From: Amblyornis subalaris
Lineage: Eukaryota; Chordata; Aves; Passeriformes; Ptilonorhynchidae
DNA length: 64,000 bases
Assembly (NCBI GenBank): GCA_018881555.1
Contig: JACAXG010000079.1
Location: 3,897,071 to 3,961,070 of the forward strand
Reading direction: 5' to 3'
A program made the position numbers and the translations under genes. Below, one piece after another: positions 52,674-64,000 of this stretch. Below the pieces are notes generated by a model. The model did no database searches, had not been told where the DNA came from, and worked only from the letters and a program-made list of their open reading frames with translations. The stretch's first letter is position 1. Every line of letters starts with the position of its first letter.

Positions 52674-54886
52674 ATTGCTTACTGTAAAATCATAAATAAC
52701 TTGCACTCAATTAGCTGTCTGGCAATTGCTCATATTAATCACCAGAAGTAATTGGTGTACCTTTGTACACCTTTGTATACCTTTGTAAAGGTATTCTTCT
52801 TTGAAAAGAGACCAAGAAATCTAAAACATAAAAGGACAAATACCAAAGTGAAATAGTTTCTCTGAGTCTGGGATTTTGGGGATTTGGGTGTGAATGCTGG
52901 GGCTGGAATTTCAGTAACTGGTAGTTATCTGTTGGATATGAAATATAGCACATCATAGTTTATGGATGAATTCAGTAGTCATTAAGAAAATTTGCTGATG
53001 GCAGAGTTACAAGTAAGCAAGAAATTCAAAGCAAGTGTAATTCAAAGATACTGTGAGTTGCAAGTAAACACAACTGTTGCTTCATGTTGCAAACATGAAG
53101 TTGACTTCAGTCTGACTTCAGAATGTAACACACACTTAATGGGATTTGAAATGGAATAAGTGCCACTATACTCCTCTTTGTGGTGTTCTCATTGCTGCTA
53201 TTTCATTCACTTACCACTGAATGACACATTATACAATATAACTGCATATTTTATGTCACAATTACATCATCAGTGAATGTAGCCTTATAATACTATGATG
53301 AAATGTTTTCTGTATTCAAACATAGAAAAGAATTTTGGGATTATATACAACAGTTTTTCTTCAATTGCTTTTAAAAGATGAGGTGGGAGGCTGGAAAAAT
53401 CTCTTAGTTTCATTTTAGGATTACATAGATATCATTTACACTGTGATATATATTTTGACCTATTTTATATTTTTCAAGGTAGAATTTCCCATCTCAGTAT
53501 TTGTATACTCTATTGTTATAATAGCTTTTCATTTCTCTTATATTGTGATATTAAAGGGTTTTTTACAATACAAATTCCTGCATGCCTCTTATGTGCTTTA
53601 ATAGATTTGCTAACTGTGAAATCCTTCTTTCCTTTTAAAGCTCATGTTTATTTTTTCATGCTGCCAACATAAGACTAAATGCATATAGGTCTGCTTTTGC
53701 AAAATGTAATGGAGCAAAATCAACTTTTAGCTTTTGTCATTTTATTTTCCTATACACTAAAATTATTTCTGCATTTGATGGAATCAGCAGATTGGTTATA
53801 TAAAACTGTTTTGTTTGCTCAAGTTCAGATGTCCCAGTTCGGTCATAACCAAGAATCTATCTATGCTGTGAGACTCAACAAGCCTGAGAGGAAAGTACAT
53901 GATACCATCTTAATTTCAGGAAAATTATCCTATTAGAATCTGTTCTAAAATAAGAATTACTGAGAAAGATGTAGGGGAAAAAACTGCCAAGACTTTTAAT
54001 TTATGCATTTGTTTTGTCAGCTGCTACCTGTTTGCAGTGTTTACATGCCAGTGTAGCGACTTTTAGAAGCACATCATTTCTGCAGTGCCAATAAAGCCAC
54101 AGACTAGCATGTAAGACCCTGTGTAGATAATTTGTTGGAGGAGGAAGGAAAGCTCTTGAGGCTGAATTTTTCATTTAATTGGAAGCATTTATATCCCACA
54201 GATGAGCAATAATTATGGTTTAGTGGCTAGTATTTTATAATTGCAAGTCTTGTAAAACCTATTTGATTCTTGCTGCAAGAAACAAATTGTGGGAGGGGAT
54301 GAGGATGTAAATTTACATTTGAAGGGAAAAGGTAAATTGAAGCCATTGCAGCTAAGTCACATTGATATAGATTTGACTGCTATATGCTTCCCTGTGTAAT
54401 GTCTGTATAGACTGTGTGCCTGAATGTCGGAGAACCTTAACCTCACAGCAGAGACCTAAATGTGAGTAACTGCTCTGTATCATAGAAATACTGGCATGTT
54501 TTGACTGTGCTAACATGGATTTATTGGAATTCTAATCCTGGGTTCAAGAATTATTTAAGAACAAATGCAGCTAAATTAATGAAGAGATTTTAAATAGTGT
54601 TTTAATTTACAGGTATTACAATGGAAAAAAAATTTACTCTGTCCTTCATCCCTGAAGCACATCAAAGCCTGGCTGAATTCTCTGCATGAAGGGAGGAAGA
54701 GAAGCAGCAGATGACAGCATTGGGTTGCTATTTAGATAAAGTAATAGAAGAGTGGGTCTGAACCATCAGCCTGTACTTGGCTTATGTCTCACTTCACTGT
54801 TCAACAGGAATACAGCTGCAAAAAACTTTGATGGATGGACTCATTTTCTTGAGAAGGTAACAAACCACTATGGACTCCTTTTATTC
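52674..54886. other. AT-rich unique DNA between two LTR loci
   Basis: No gene or interspersed repeat was recognised. A short 10-bp repeat, CTTTGTANAC three times, lies at about 52759-52790. Open frames are below 90 codons and show no domain. Confidence 0.7.
52759..52790. repeat. 10-bp tandem repeat, three copies
   Basis: CTTTGTA recurs at 52761, 52771 and 52781, each preceded by AC. It is a short tandem repeat of exact 10-bp period. Confidence 0.85.
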
Positions 54887-55043
54887 TTTGCTGGTGTCCT
54901 GGATTAACCATAAAAGGATTTATTCTATCACCACCCACATATTTCCTCGATAAACTGGGTCGTTCACAGTTACACACCTGGGACTCTGAGGTAGGGTGGT
55001 ACTCCTTATCTCAACTGAGATAACCATTCCGGCCGCCAGCAGG

Positions 55044-55240
55044 CACCACCCATCCTCAGTAGATAATCTCAGCTAATGGCCCATTGCACCACCCATCTTG
55101 AGTAGATTATCTCTGTTAATGGCTCATTACCGAACTGGATAAGCATGGAGCAATAGAACTTCAAAACCACCCTGAGCGGATTATCTTGGTTAATGGCTCA
55201 TTACTGAACCAGATAAAACACCAATCAATAGAATGTCAGA
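55044..55240 (+). repeat. Three enhancer-like tandem units in the LTR
   Basis: Units start at 55044, 55087 and 55166. Each carries an ACCACCC or CCACCCT start, a GATAATCT or GATTATCT word, and TTAATGGC/CTAATGGC followed by CATT. The second and third add an AACTGGATAA or AACCAGATAA word and CAATAGAA or CAATCAATAGAA. Repeated U3 enhancers are common in retroviral LTRs. Confidence 0.8.
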
Positions 55241-55405
55241 AACTGTTTNCTCCCCAGAGAGGCCTCCTGAGCTCATTGCCAAAGCAACCAATAGAACGTT
55301 GGGAAAATCCTTTTCCATTGTGGAAGTCCCCACCCTGGGGGAGGTACCAGCCAAGAAACACTACATAAAAGCTGGCTTTGAGATGGGAGAAATCACTCCA
55401 CTCCT

Positions 55406-55524
55406 CTGGACTGGACTTGACTGGTCTAGCAGGACTACTCCACTGGACTGGACTTGACTGGTCTAGCAGGACTACTACTCCACTCCGCTGGACTGGACTT
55501 GAGTGGTCTACCAGGACTGGACTA
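55406..55524 (+). repeat. Minisatellite of 37-45-bp units
   Basis: Three units begin CTGGACTGGACTTGA at 55406, 55443 and 55488. The first two also share CTGGTCTAGCAGGACTACT, the third has changes, and the middle one is longer by about 8 bp. GACTGG-type words continue more loosely to about 55640. Confidence 0.88.
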
Positions 55525-55849
55525 CCAGATGACTGGAAAGCCAGAGGACTCCAGACCACCACGACTGGACCATTCATCACTGGACAACCAGAGGACAGGA
55601 CCACAATCACTNGACACTCAGCGGACCAGACCTTCTACAGGACCAGTGCCTAATTGGACTGTACAACTACCACCCTGGTCAATGGGGTATCAGGTTGTAC
55701 CGTGACCCTGTCGGTTTGTTTAGGCTGGTGTTTCTGTATTCCTGCATTTATTTTAACTTTTTTATTAAAATTGTAATTCTGACCTAAAATCTCTCAAGGT
55801 ATTTTTTGTGGGGTTAATTTCTCCTGCTGGTTGCAGTCANACCAGCACA

Positions 55850-58800
55850 GCTGGCAATAGCATAGATAGAACTGATCCTAAGGAAGTAAAAAGAATAGAC
55901 CTAAATATTAAAAGTAAGTGCTAAATAGAGTTGACACAAGTTCATCCTTCAAAGGGCACCAGATAACCCTGAAGGATAGCTTTCAGTGTCAGTAGAAATC
56001 ATGGATATCCCAGATAATGAAAATGGTGTTCACTGGGACCTATAGCTGCCAGTCTTCCAGCTGACAATATGAGCAGATACTTGGGCTAAACACGTAATTT
56101 ACTTAATATTCTATTGACATATTTTACATATCTAGTAAATCAATATTTATCTCTGAAGTTTTAACCTATTGTTTCTAAATGTGGCAATATACCCTAAGTA
56201 ATAATAAAACTTCTTGAAGTCCTTGAGCTTTGGAGACATTAAATGCTGGCATTCCTACCTCATCCATTGTAATTGTTAAGCAAAGACACACATGCTTAGG
56301 TTAGCATACGTGTTCTTAAATATCCAAATAAAATCCTCCAACCCATTAATGGTTTTCTTTTTTTTTCCTGAATTCCCTGTGCATTCTAGAGTTAGTGAGG
56401 TGCCTTGCTTCCTTTTTCCCATACACATGACTGATGTAAGTTATGGAAAAGCTCAGTGTTCAAATACAGGCTGTTGTTTCTCCACATCTGAAAGAATTAA
56501 AATCAGTANGTATTTTCCAAGATGTTCTGATTTTAATTTTTTTTTCTATTAGAACTTAAATATTGCAACCTGAATTATATAGTCCTATTCATGTTTGCAC
56601 TTAATAAAAAACTATACTGAAACAAATGAATCTAAAATCTTTCATGAAATATTTTTATGCAATAGCAATTTCCATTGCTGCCCACTGAGAGAGGAGGTTG
56701 GTGGGTTTGTATTTGTTTTCCTTTCATTTAAAACAAAAGGATTAGTCAGATGGTTCTATTCACAAAGTTGGAACACAATAATTAAAAAATCATTTGGAAA
56801 ATTTAATATATGAGTATTTTACAGGACAGTATCCAATTATCTCTTCCTTGCCTGTCTGTTATTGTAAATGGGTAACTGATTCTGCAGTGTATATAGGTCT
56901 GAATTACAACCAAGGATCTGGACAGTTTCATCCTGTGAAAAGTTGACATGCATGCTTGAATTTTAATAAGTAGGTCCTATATTTCTCCAGTGAGCTTCAT
57001 CAAAGCTAAGATACAACAGCACTTTTACAGATTTTAATAAACTTAGACATTTTGTGATAATTTCATCAGTGCTTGGTAACAATGCCTAGTGGCTTCATAG
57101 CTCTAGAATCACACATTATATGTCATCTTCAAAGGTAAGAGGACCTGATTATGCCAACATGTGAAATAAAAAAGATTTTTACTTAACACTGAGCAGATTT
57201 TTGTTTTAATGCTGTAACAGTTGACACTGATAATATGCTGCATTGAAAATCTACCTATTTTTTCTGTTTTCTCCATAATATTTTTTCAAAGATTGTGTAA
57301 TTAAGAGAAAAAGAAAATGCTTTTATCCAATCAGTTTAATTCATATATCTTTTAAACAGGTATATTAGATAGATTAGATGAAGCTCCTTCTGTAGTCAGT
57401 GGAGAGAAATCAATGGTCCCAAAGAGCAATTAGTCATCTTCCAAAGGCCAGCATAACTGTTGCAAATCTCCTGAATGTGCCTGGCTCTTTCCATGTATTT
57501 TGCAGTATCCAGATGTTGATTCTGGACTAGACGTGTAACTTCCAGAGAATTTGATTCTGAGAGGTGAATCCCATTCTCAGCCGAATAAATGGAATCTCCT
57601 GCAGTCAGATGACCAAATAGGTACAAAAGTGTATTTTAACAAGATCAATGAGATTAGCAGAAATCATACAATGAAACAATTTACAAAATACAAAAATGTT
57701 TACAGTTATGCTGTGACCACAATCATTTAACTCAGTCCTTTTATCTCTTCTCCCATCCCTCTGCCCTCCCTACCCCCATGGAGAAGAAAGTATTTTTTTG
57801 AAGAAGNAAAGACCTATGGAATAGAACAAAATAAATGCAAACACACACGTTTTCAGAGCAAAGGTGCTCATTGCAATCAGTAACACGTAGTCAACAGAAA
57901 GCACACAATAGAACTGAGTACATAAAAACACTATCTGGTGTTCTAGTTCACCGTCATGTTTGTTTTTCTATTCACGTGCATAGTAGACTCATGAGAGCAC
58001 AGTATTCAAAAATCCATTTTTATTTACTGCTATCTCATGATAGATTAGGTGTAACTCCCATCATGTGACCATATTTTTTCTCTTTTTATAGGAACCATTT
58101 TTCCAGAGGATCTTCTAATGTGCTTATCCCTGTTCTATATGAATTCCTCACAAACAGCAGCAAATTTATGCTCATAGTACCTCTGAGAAACACAAAAGTG
58201 TTGCTAGTAAGAGCAGTTGTTGACAAAGTATAATTGACTGTGAACCTGGTAGCCCTTCTCAAGTAGGCATTTGCAATTGCACACTGGAATCCCATTGACC
58301 ATAGTNAGATTAAAGAATATACTGATACATGTATATAAGCTAATTGCAGGTGTGTATCACAGAGGATTGGAAAAGATGTCAGATTCCCAAATGAATCTCT
58401 CAGGCACAGAGTCCTTCCTCTGACTGCTCTGTTTTTAAGCGTTTTGATAGAAAGCTTAGGATTGAAAAAACCAACTTCCCTAATGCAACAAGTACTTTGT
58501 ATGCTGGCAGAAATGTATCTGACTAGAAAAAAGAGTTCATTAGTTGCTACTGCCATTACTTGTAGTCTGAATTGACATTAATAATTCAAAATGTATGAAA
58601 AAACTCAACAAAACATTTCTACCTTTTCAGTCAATGTATGATGTGAAAAAGGTAACATTTTTTATTAATTCAAACAAATTTTACTGAATAGAAAACTTTA
58701 ATTAAATCTTCCCTTAGGTAATTCATACAAGATCTTAATCTCTGGTTTGCAACTGAGTCCTGTGTTCAGTTTTGAGGACAGGGAGAGGAGGGTAATAGAG

Positions 58801-61800
58801 CTTTTAAGACTCAAAGAGACAGTGTAATTGTCGACCTATGACTAAAATGTATCAGCAACTGGAACTGAAATCTCTGTTTGGAAGTCTTCCAATGTGAGGG
58901 CTCTTATGAGTCATGGAGGAAGCACAGATGTGGACAATAATATGTGAGCTGGAGTAAGTACAGGTAGTCTTCACCCCCAGCAGCCTGCAGCCACACAATC
59001 AAGGTGAGTGGCTTTTAAAATATGGAAACCACGAGTGAGGTACAGACATTTGGTTCAAGAATCAGACTCCATCTATTCCAAAATAACCCTGTGAAATATG
59101 TAACATATACATAATAAGTTCCTCGTATAACTGAGGAACTTCAACATACACTGGTTTAATCCACCAATTTACTCTTTTTGCATTGATTAGTGATGTATGA
59201 CATGCTAACACTGTGTGTTGGATCCCACAAGAACAAAGACAGTTTGTATTGGAGAAATATTAAAAGGTGGTGACCTTTCAAAGACAGAGGTTCACACAGT
59301 GTAGTCTGAGACATACTACCAGTATCTCACCAGCAACACCTCCACACAAACCATCATGATTTTAAAAAAATGCACTTTTTAAATTTTCTGTTAAACAGAA
59401 GAGAAATAACAACAGCAGAATAAGAGCAATTATTTTTCTTTCTAGAACTCATCTCTTAATCTGTTAGAAGTAGTTACTTTGTCAGCCAGATTTTGAAACC
59501 AGCTATTCATCCTTGAATTAGTTGCCTGTTGTCTGAGGCTATGTATCATTATGCAAATACGCATATTGCTAAATGACCTTTATGGTTAAATTCGGATGAT
59601 CACTTCAGGAAAAACTGTCAGTTTCATTTCATTTCCCCAAAGTCTTTGTCAGTGCATTTACGGATCTCAGTCACCCTGGAGTAGTGGTTTAAAATATGCC
59701 AAAATGCATTCAAGATATGTGATTAGCAAAACAAACTCAACCAGTTTCCACTTTCTTGGTTCTTGTGGTCTCTTTTTGTTTGAGAGTTGCTCCTTGATTT
59801 GTTTTACTTAAAAATATGCACTATTAATGCGTAAATGTTTTATGATACNTATCATTTCATCTGCATTTTCCCTCAGAGACATCAGTCAAATTTGGGAACA
59901 AATTTTTATGAAATAGCATCTCTTGAGACAAATGATAGTGCTTTTTTTAATAGTTAAATTTTTTACTGTAATGAACAGGTTTTAATTCTATATAAGTGAA
60001 AGGACAGGTCTTCCAGGTTCAGAAAAGAGGATGTCACAGTAAATGTTTTCATAAGTAATTGAATTTCACTTACCAGGTAGACCTGCACTGCAGCAGTGAT
60101 ATTTACCACACCAGTGATTACAACGCAATTATAAAATCACACCAGCTTGTTAAAATTGATGAGAAGTGTTATAGGTATACGTGATTTGTTAAAAGTGTCA
60201 TGGTAGCTGATAATTTCACAAAGTATGCAGTGAGAAGATTAACAAGTTACGCTTATAGTAAAAACAAGAACATTTAAATTCTTCAAAACATTTCTTGCTT
60301 ACTTTTTGTGAGTGAGAAATCACAGAAAAAATATACCCCTTACAATTAAATGTTTGGTTTTTTTTCGACTGAAGTTGTAGTAACAGGACCACTTAAGTTC
60401 AAAACCTTCCCTGAAAATAGTTCTGTATCTTTCCCATTTCTTTTATCGATTTTCTAACAACAATAGCAATAGTAATATACTTAAACTTGTCTTTCTGGTT
60501 TAGACTGAAATTTTTAAGTTTTAAATCACCCAACTATTTAGATAGGTTTACTTAAGAAATTACTTAGGCTCTTTATGATCTTAAATAAACTAAAATTATT
60601 TATTACTTCGGATATGGTTTCTTTGAAGTCTAATGAAGCTCATGAGATGTTTCTGTTGACCCACGATGGCTTAGGACACACAAGTTTTTGTGGTATTGTA
60701 ATTGCTAGGGGTTGCTGAATTCAGTAGCCTTGCGGGGTGAGGCTGCTGCAGCTCCGTGAGCTTGAGGCGAATCTGAGCATGTGAGTCTGTGAATTTGTAT
60801 AGTGAGCGAATTAAAAAAAGAGTACTGCTGAAATTTTTATAAAAAAGGACAATGGTCACAGCCATGTCTAAAAATACTCTGAGCTATGTTTCTATAAATG
60901 CACTGGTGCTTAGCCAAAGGGCAGAAATATTAGCAGTATTGTCTAACTAATATCCAGTGTACAATACTTAAATTTGGAGAAATTGTATTTATATGACAAA
61001 TATTATACAAATCTAAATAACTAGCAAATTGAAGGAAGTTGTAGTTTGCTCCTAAAATTTCAAAAGCGGAAACAGCTGCTAAATTAAATAAATTATTCCT
61101 CGTCTGATATCTGCTCAGATCTAATATGTAGCTAATTCAATTTTCATACCAAATGTAATAAATTAAGTAGAGAAACTAGCATAGAAAGTTCAGGAAAAAG
61201 TAGAGAATGATTCCATCTGGTATTTTACTTTTAAACTTTGTTGTTCATCAACGAGTCATAAAAGTGACACCTTGTGGTAATGAAGAACATTGTTCCAGTA
61301 TTTATTAGCCACTGAAAGGGTGTTTTAAACTGCCTTCCCTGTAACACAAATACAATAATGTTGTAATTGAATCACAAGTTTGGCCACTAATCTTTCACTC
61401 TGAAAGATATGCATTGAGCATCAGGTTAATGTTATTTTAGATTCAAACTGTCTTAATTTTTTTTTTAAACCTTGCTCTGGAGCTTTTGTAGTAATTTCAC
61501 ATCTTTAGAGTACTAACTGGGTTTAAACAATGCTCCTCAGTTTCAGCGGAAAGTTTCACTTGCTCCTGATTTAGATGAATATGCAAAGCACAGAAAACCT
61601 GAGAATCAGATTAAGTGCATCTTCACATAGATACCATGTGCGCAAACATGCCCCTCAAGGGCAATACAGAGCGCAGATCGTTTAACTGTGTCTGCAGCAC
61701 ACCCAGGGGCTATACAGTGACATCTGTTTGCCACCTTCCTTTCTGTCTATGAGTCATTGCAGAGCTAAAGGCTAAAAAGATAGTTCAGTGGTCTTAAATG

Positions 61801-64000
61801 GTGTTGGGAAGTGAGGTAGCCAAACCGTTCCCCATTTAAGGCTCCAAGCAAGCTATCACAGCTTGATCATTACAACCACACAGTACTGAGCCTGAGTTCA
61901 TGAGATCTCTAATCCCGATAAGAGTCAGCTCCTTCTCCTACAAAATGTAGTCATAACTTATTTCGAAACCTTATTTATTAAGAAATCTAATTCCTCAGCC
62001 TTCTTCTCATTCTAGCTTTTCAGTCCAGCTTTACCAATATGATGCTCACTACAGATAAACCTACACATAAGCCATTCTTCCCTCACTTGGCAGCAGCTCA
62101 CATACCTAGGAGGCATGAATGAAAAAGTATATTCCAACTACCCTCCCATCATCAGGATCAGAGATTACAGAAGCTGAGGGCTAGTGTGAGAGAAAAGTTG
62201 GTAAGAAAATTTTAACAAATGGGTGATAAATTTCTCTGAGTAGCTGGCCAGACATCAGCTAAAAAAGTATTAATATTTTTGAAATCAGTAGTTAAATTAA
62301 TTCCATCTTTGTTAAATGGTTCTTCCAGGAAACGATATTGAAGAATTTGAAATATTGCATGACGTGAAGGGATTTATTAAAGGAGTAACTAAAATGTGAC
62401 AGAAGGATAATCATGGTTCTTACTTTTAAAGCCTTTGTTCCACTGGGACGAAAGATGAAATATAAAGGTGATGTTAAGAACACTGTAACAACCTACTGAA
62501 GAAACAAGACAGAATGGGATAAAGATCTTTGAAGGTTTATACAATTTTAGGAAAGGATTGATAAAAATTTTACTTAAACCTGAGGACTTTCTGTGGTATT
62601 CTAATGCCATCTTTGGTTATAATAAATGATTCTGTAGTTCTATTTGAAATTGTTGAAGTTATATATTTGAATACTTGAGAAATATTTGGATTTTTTATGT
62701 TGCAGCATTGCATAGATAGAATTAGTAATGCTATAGCAGGTGTAGATACAGATGACTGTTCTAGCAAAATTCAGCTTTAAATATCTCTCAATCNAAAGAG
62801 CAAATAACATCACAGGATGGTACGAATATAATTATGAGTTGATACAAATTAATTACACTGGAACATTAAATGAAGAAAGATATTTAAATCTCTGACATAC
62901 AACTTACGGTGGAATGAAATGAAAACTTGCCAAGTAGTCAATTGTACTTATGGTCATGCTGTAAAGTCAGATCAATTTACTCTTCTTTCAGTGAGGGATT
63001 AGGCAGGTACAAGGTACAGGTGGTTACTGTGGAGCAGCTGACATGCTGGATTTCAGTGCATCATTTATACTTATTCATATACCCGTTCCATGAGGTTCTC
63101 AATTTCAAAAGGCAATCTTTCATTCATCAAGGGAACTAATTAGAACCAACTAGTTAAGGAACTAGTTGATACAGATCATGTACAGAACTGTACAAGACTA
63201 TGAAAATCAATAAAACTACAAGGAGTCAGGATTTCAAGCAAAGGGGGTGTGGAGAGAACTTGTATAATTGAGGTCTAACCTGAATTACCATCTGTGAAGT
63301 GCCAAATAAGCCAAAAACTTATACAGACCAGAAAAATCATATGATCAGAGAAAAGTTGCTAACTCTCAGAAGTGATATGTAAGAGTAACATGAGAATTGC
63401 CAAGATTCAAGGAGAATTACATCTTGCCAAACTAGAGAATTTTCTATTTTATTTTAAAATACAGATAAGATGTTCAGACCCAGTGCCAGAGTCCTATTCC
63501 TGCTACCCAGTGTCAAAACTGGCAAGTGTTGTGTAGGACACAAAGGATCAAATAAGTCATCAGCTTCTAACACCTAGGAGTAGTGGAGCATCAATCTCAC
63601 TGTGTAGCTCTAAGATCCAGGATAGTGAGTAGGTTTCAAGGCTGCCACCATTTTCTCGTTCTCCAGTGAACGGATTCAAATCTACTTGTCAAAGAAAACC
63701 ACATTTTTACAGGACAGCCAGCACATCCAAGAAAGGAATAGTCTACACACCTACTACTGACTTTTGCTTACATGAACTCCCAGACTGTTTCAGAAAGACT
63801 TCTCTTATCCAATACAACAACAAAAAAAAATTGAGTAAATGAATAATTCACAAGAATCCTTACTAGCTGCTGCCATGAAACCAGAGGAGCAAAGCAGCAT
63901 CAAATCTTGACCTCTTTGAAGGTCAGTAAGTAAATAGTGGCATAACACTGTGATGAGGCAGGTCTTAAGACACATTTTGTACTGACTTTTAGCATTTGAC
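55850..64000. other. AT-rich unique DNA to the window end, no gene seen
   Basis: No coding exon, RNA gene or clear interspersed repeat. The longest frame is 58086-58556 on the minus strand, about 156 codons crossing an ambiguous base at 58306, with no domain, signal peptide or family feature. A CR1-like phrase near 58755-58780 is too short to call. Confidence 0.68.

Larger units (their letters stand above)
54887..55849 (+). mobile_element. Probable solo LTR with GATA-rich repeats and a minisatellite
   Basis: The block starts TTTGCTGGTGTCC and ends ACCAGCACA, which together give a short inverted tip with one mismatch. The left half holds three diverged units of about 43-79 bp (from 55044, 55087 and 55166) sharing CACCC...GATTATCT...TTAATGGCTCATT. 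A TATA-like CATAAAAG follows at 55364-55371, then a minisatellite and an ATTAAA signal near 55766, and the rest would be U5. The order U3 repeats, TATA, polyadenylation signal fits a plus-strand LTR. No matching flank duplication was found, so both edges are approximate. The 124-codon minus frame and the overlapping plus frames come from the minisatellite. Ambiguous bases are at 55249, 55612 and 55840. Confidence 0.65.

Noticed and set aside
55236..55705. Frames of 83-124 codons on both strands
   Set aside because: Products of the CTGGACTGG minisatellite within an LTR. The residue pattern simply follows the DNA repeat.
58086..58556. 156-codon minus-strand open frame
   Set aside because: It crosses an ambiguous base and has no domain, signal peptide or family similarity. 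One chance frame of this length is expected in 64 kb over six frames.
58755..58790. CR1-like phrase GAGTCCTGTGTTCAGTTTTG
   Set aside because: Fewer than 30 bases resemble CR1 and the flanks do not continue the element.
1..64000. CRISPR arrays, tRNA, rRNA, riboswitches, prokaryotic operons
   Set aside because: None seen. The composition and CR1/LTR content are those of a bird nuclear genome.

Overview
The window looks like a bird nuclear genome, most probably a neoavian and possibly a passerine. The evidence is chicken-repeat-1 (CR1) LINE copies ending in the avian octamer-type 3' tail, GC-rich avian endogenous-retrovirus (ERV) LTRs inserted in AT-rich DNA, and no bacterial-style gene packing. 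I found no intact protein-coding gene, tRNA, rRNA, CRISPR array or prokaryotic operon. The DNA reads as intergenic sequence or the inside of a very large intron. The open frames are short, mostly under 130 codons, and those that mean something are fragments of CR1 ORF2.

Layout. 1-4349 is AT-rich unique DNA with two microsatellites. 4350-4921 is a 5'-truncated CR1 on the minus strand. 6238-7080 is a second minus-strand CR1 that keeps the C-terminal part of ORF2. 7081-8424 is a composite insertion with a probable plus-strand LTR (about 7617-8002) and a strongly CpG-rich segment (about 8030-8424). 8425-9045 is a third minus-strand CR1 piece carrying the reverse-transcriptase core but lacking its 3' end. 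11140-11916 is a plus-strand CR1. Two worn CR1 tails lie at 19810-19900 and 22432-22545. A solo LTR with a near-perfect 5-bp target duplication occupies 22918-23655. From 23656 to 50810 I see almost only unique AT-rich DNA, with a (CA)n tract and a perfect 42-bp tandem duplication at 30783-30866.

The most structured part is 50811-52673. It is a GC-rich plus-strand LTR with internal 46-bp tandem repeats, split by a younger minus-strand solo LTR (51694-52481) just upstream of the older element's polyadenylation signal. A further LTR at about 54887-55849 has a three-unit repeat in its U3-like part, seven GATA cores and a 37-45-bp minisatellite. The rest, to 64000, is unique AT-rich DNA.

No genes here work together as a system, and I found no convincing new biological system. 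The items most worth a second look are the nested LTR pair, the GATA-rich LTR, the CpG-rich block next to a 3'-truncated CR1, and the 42-bp duplication. Family names below CR1 and 'LTR of an avian ERV' cannot be given without a repeat library search.
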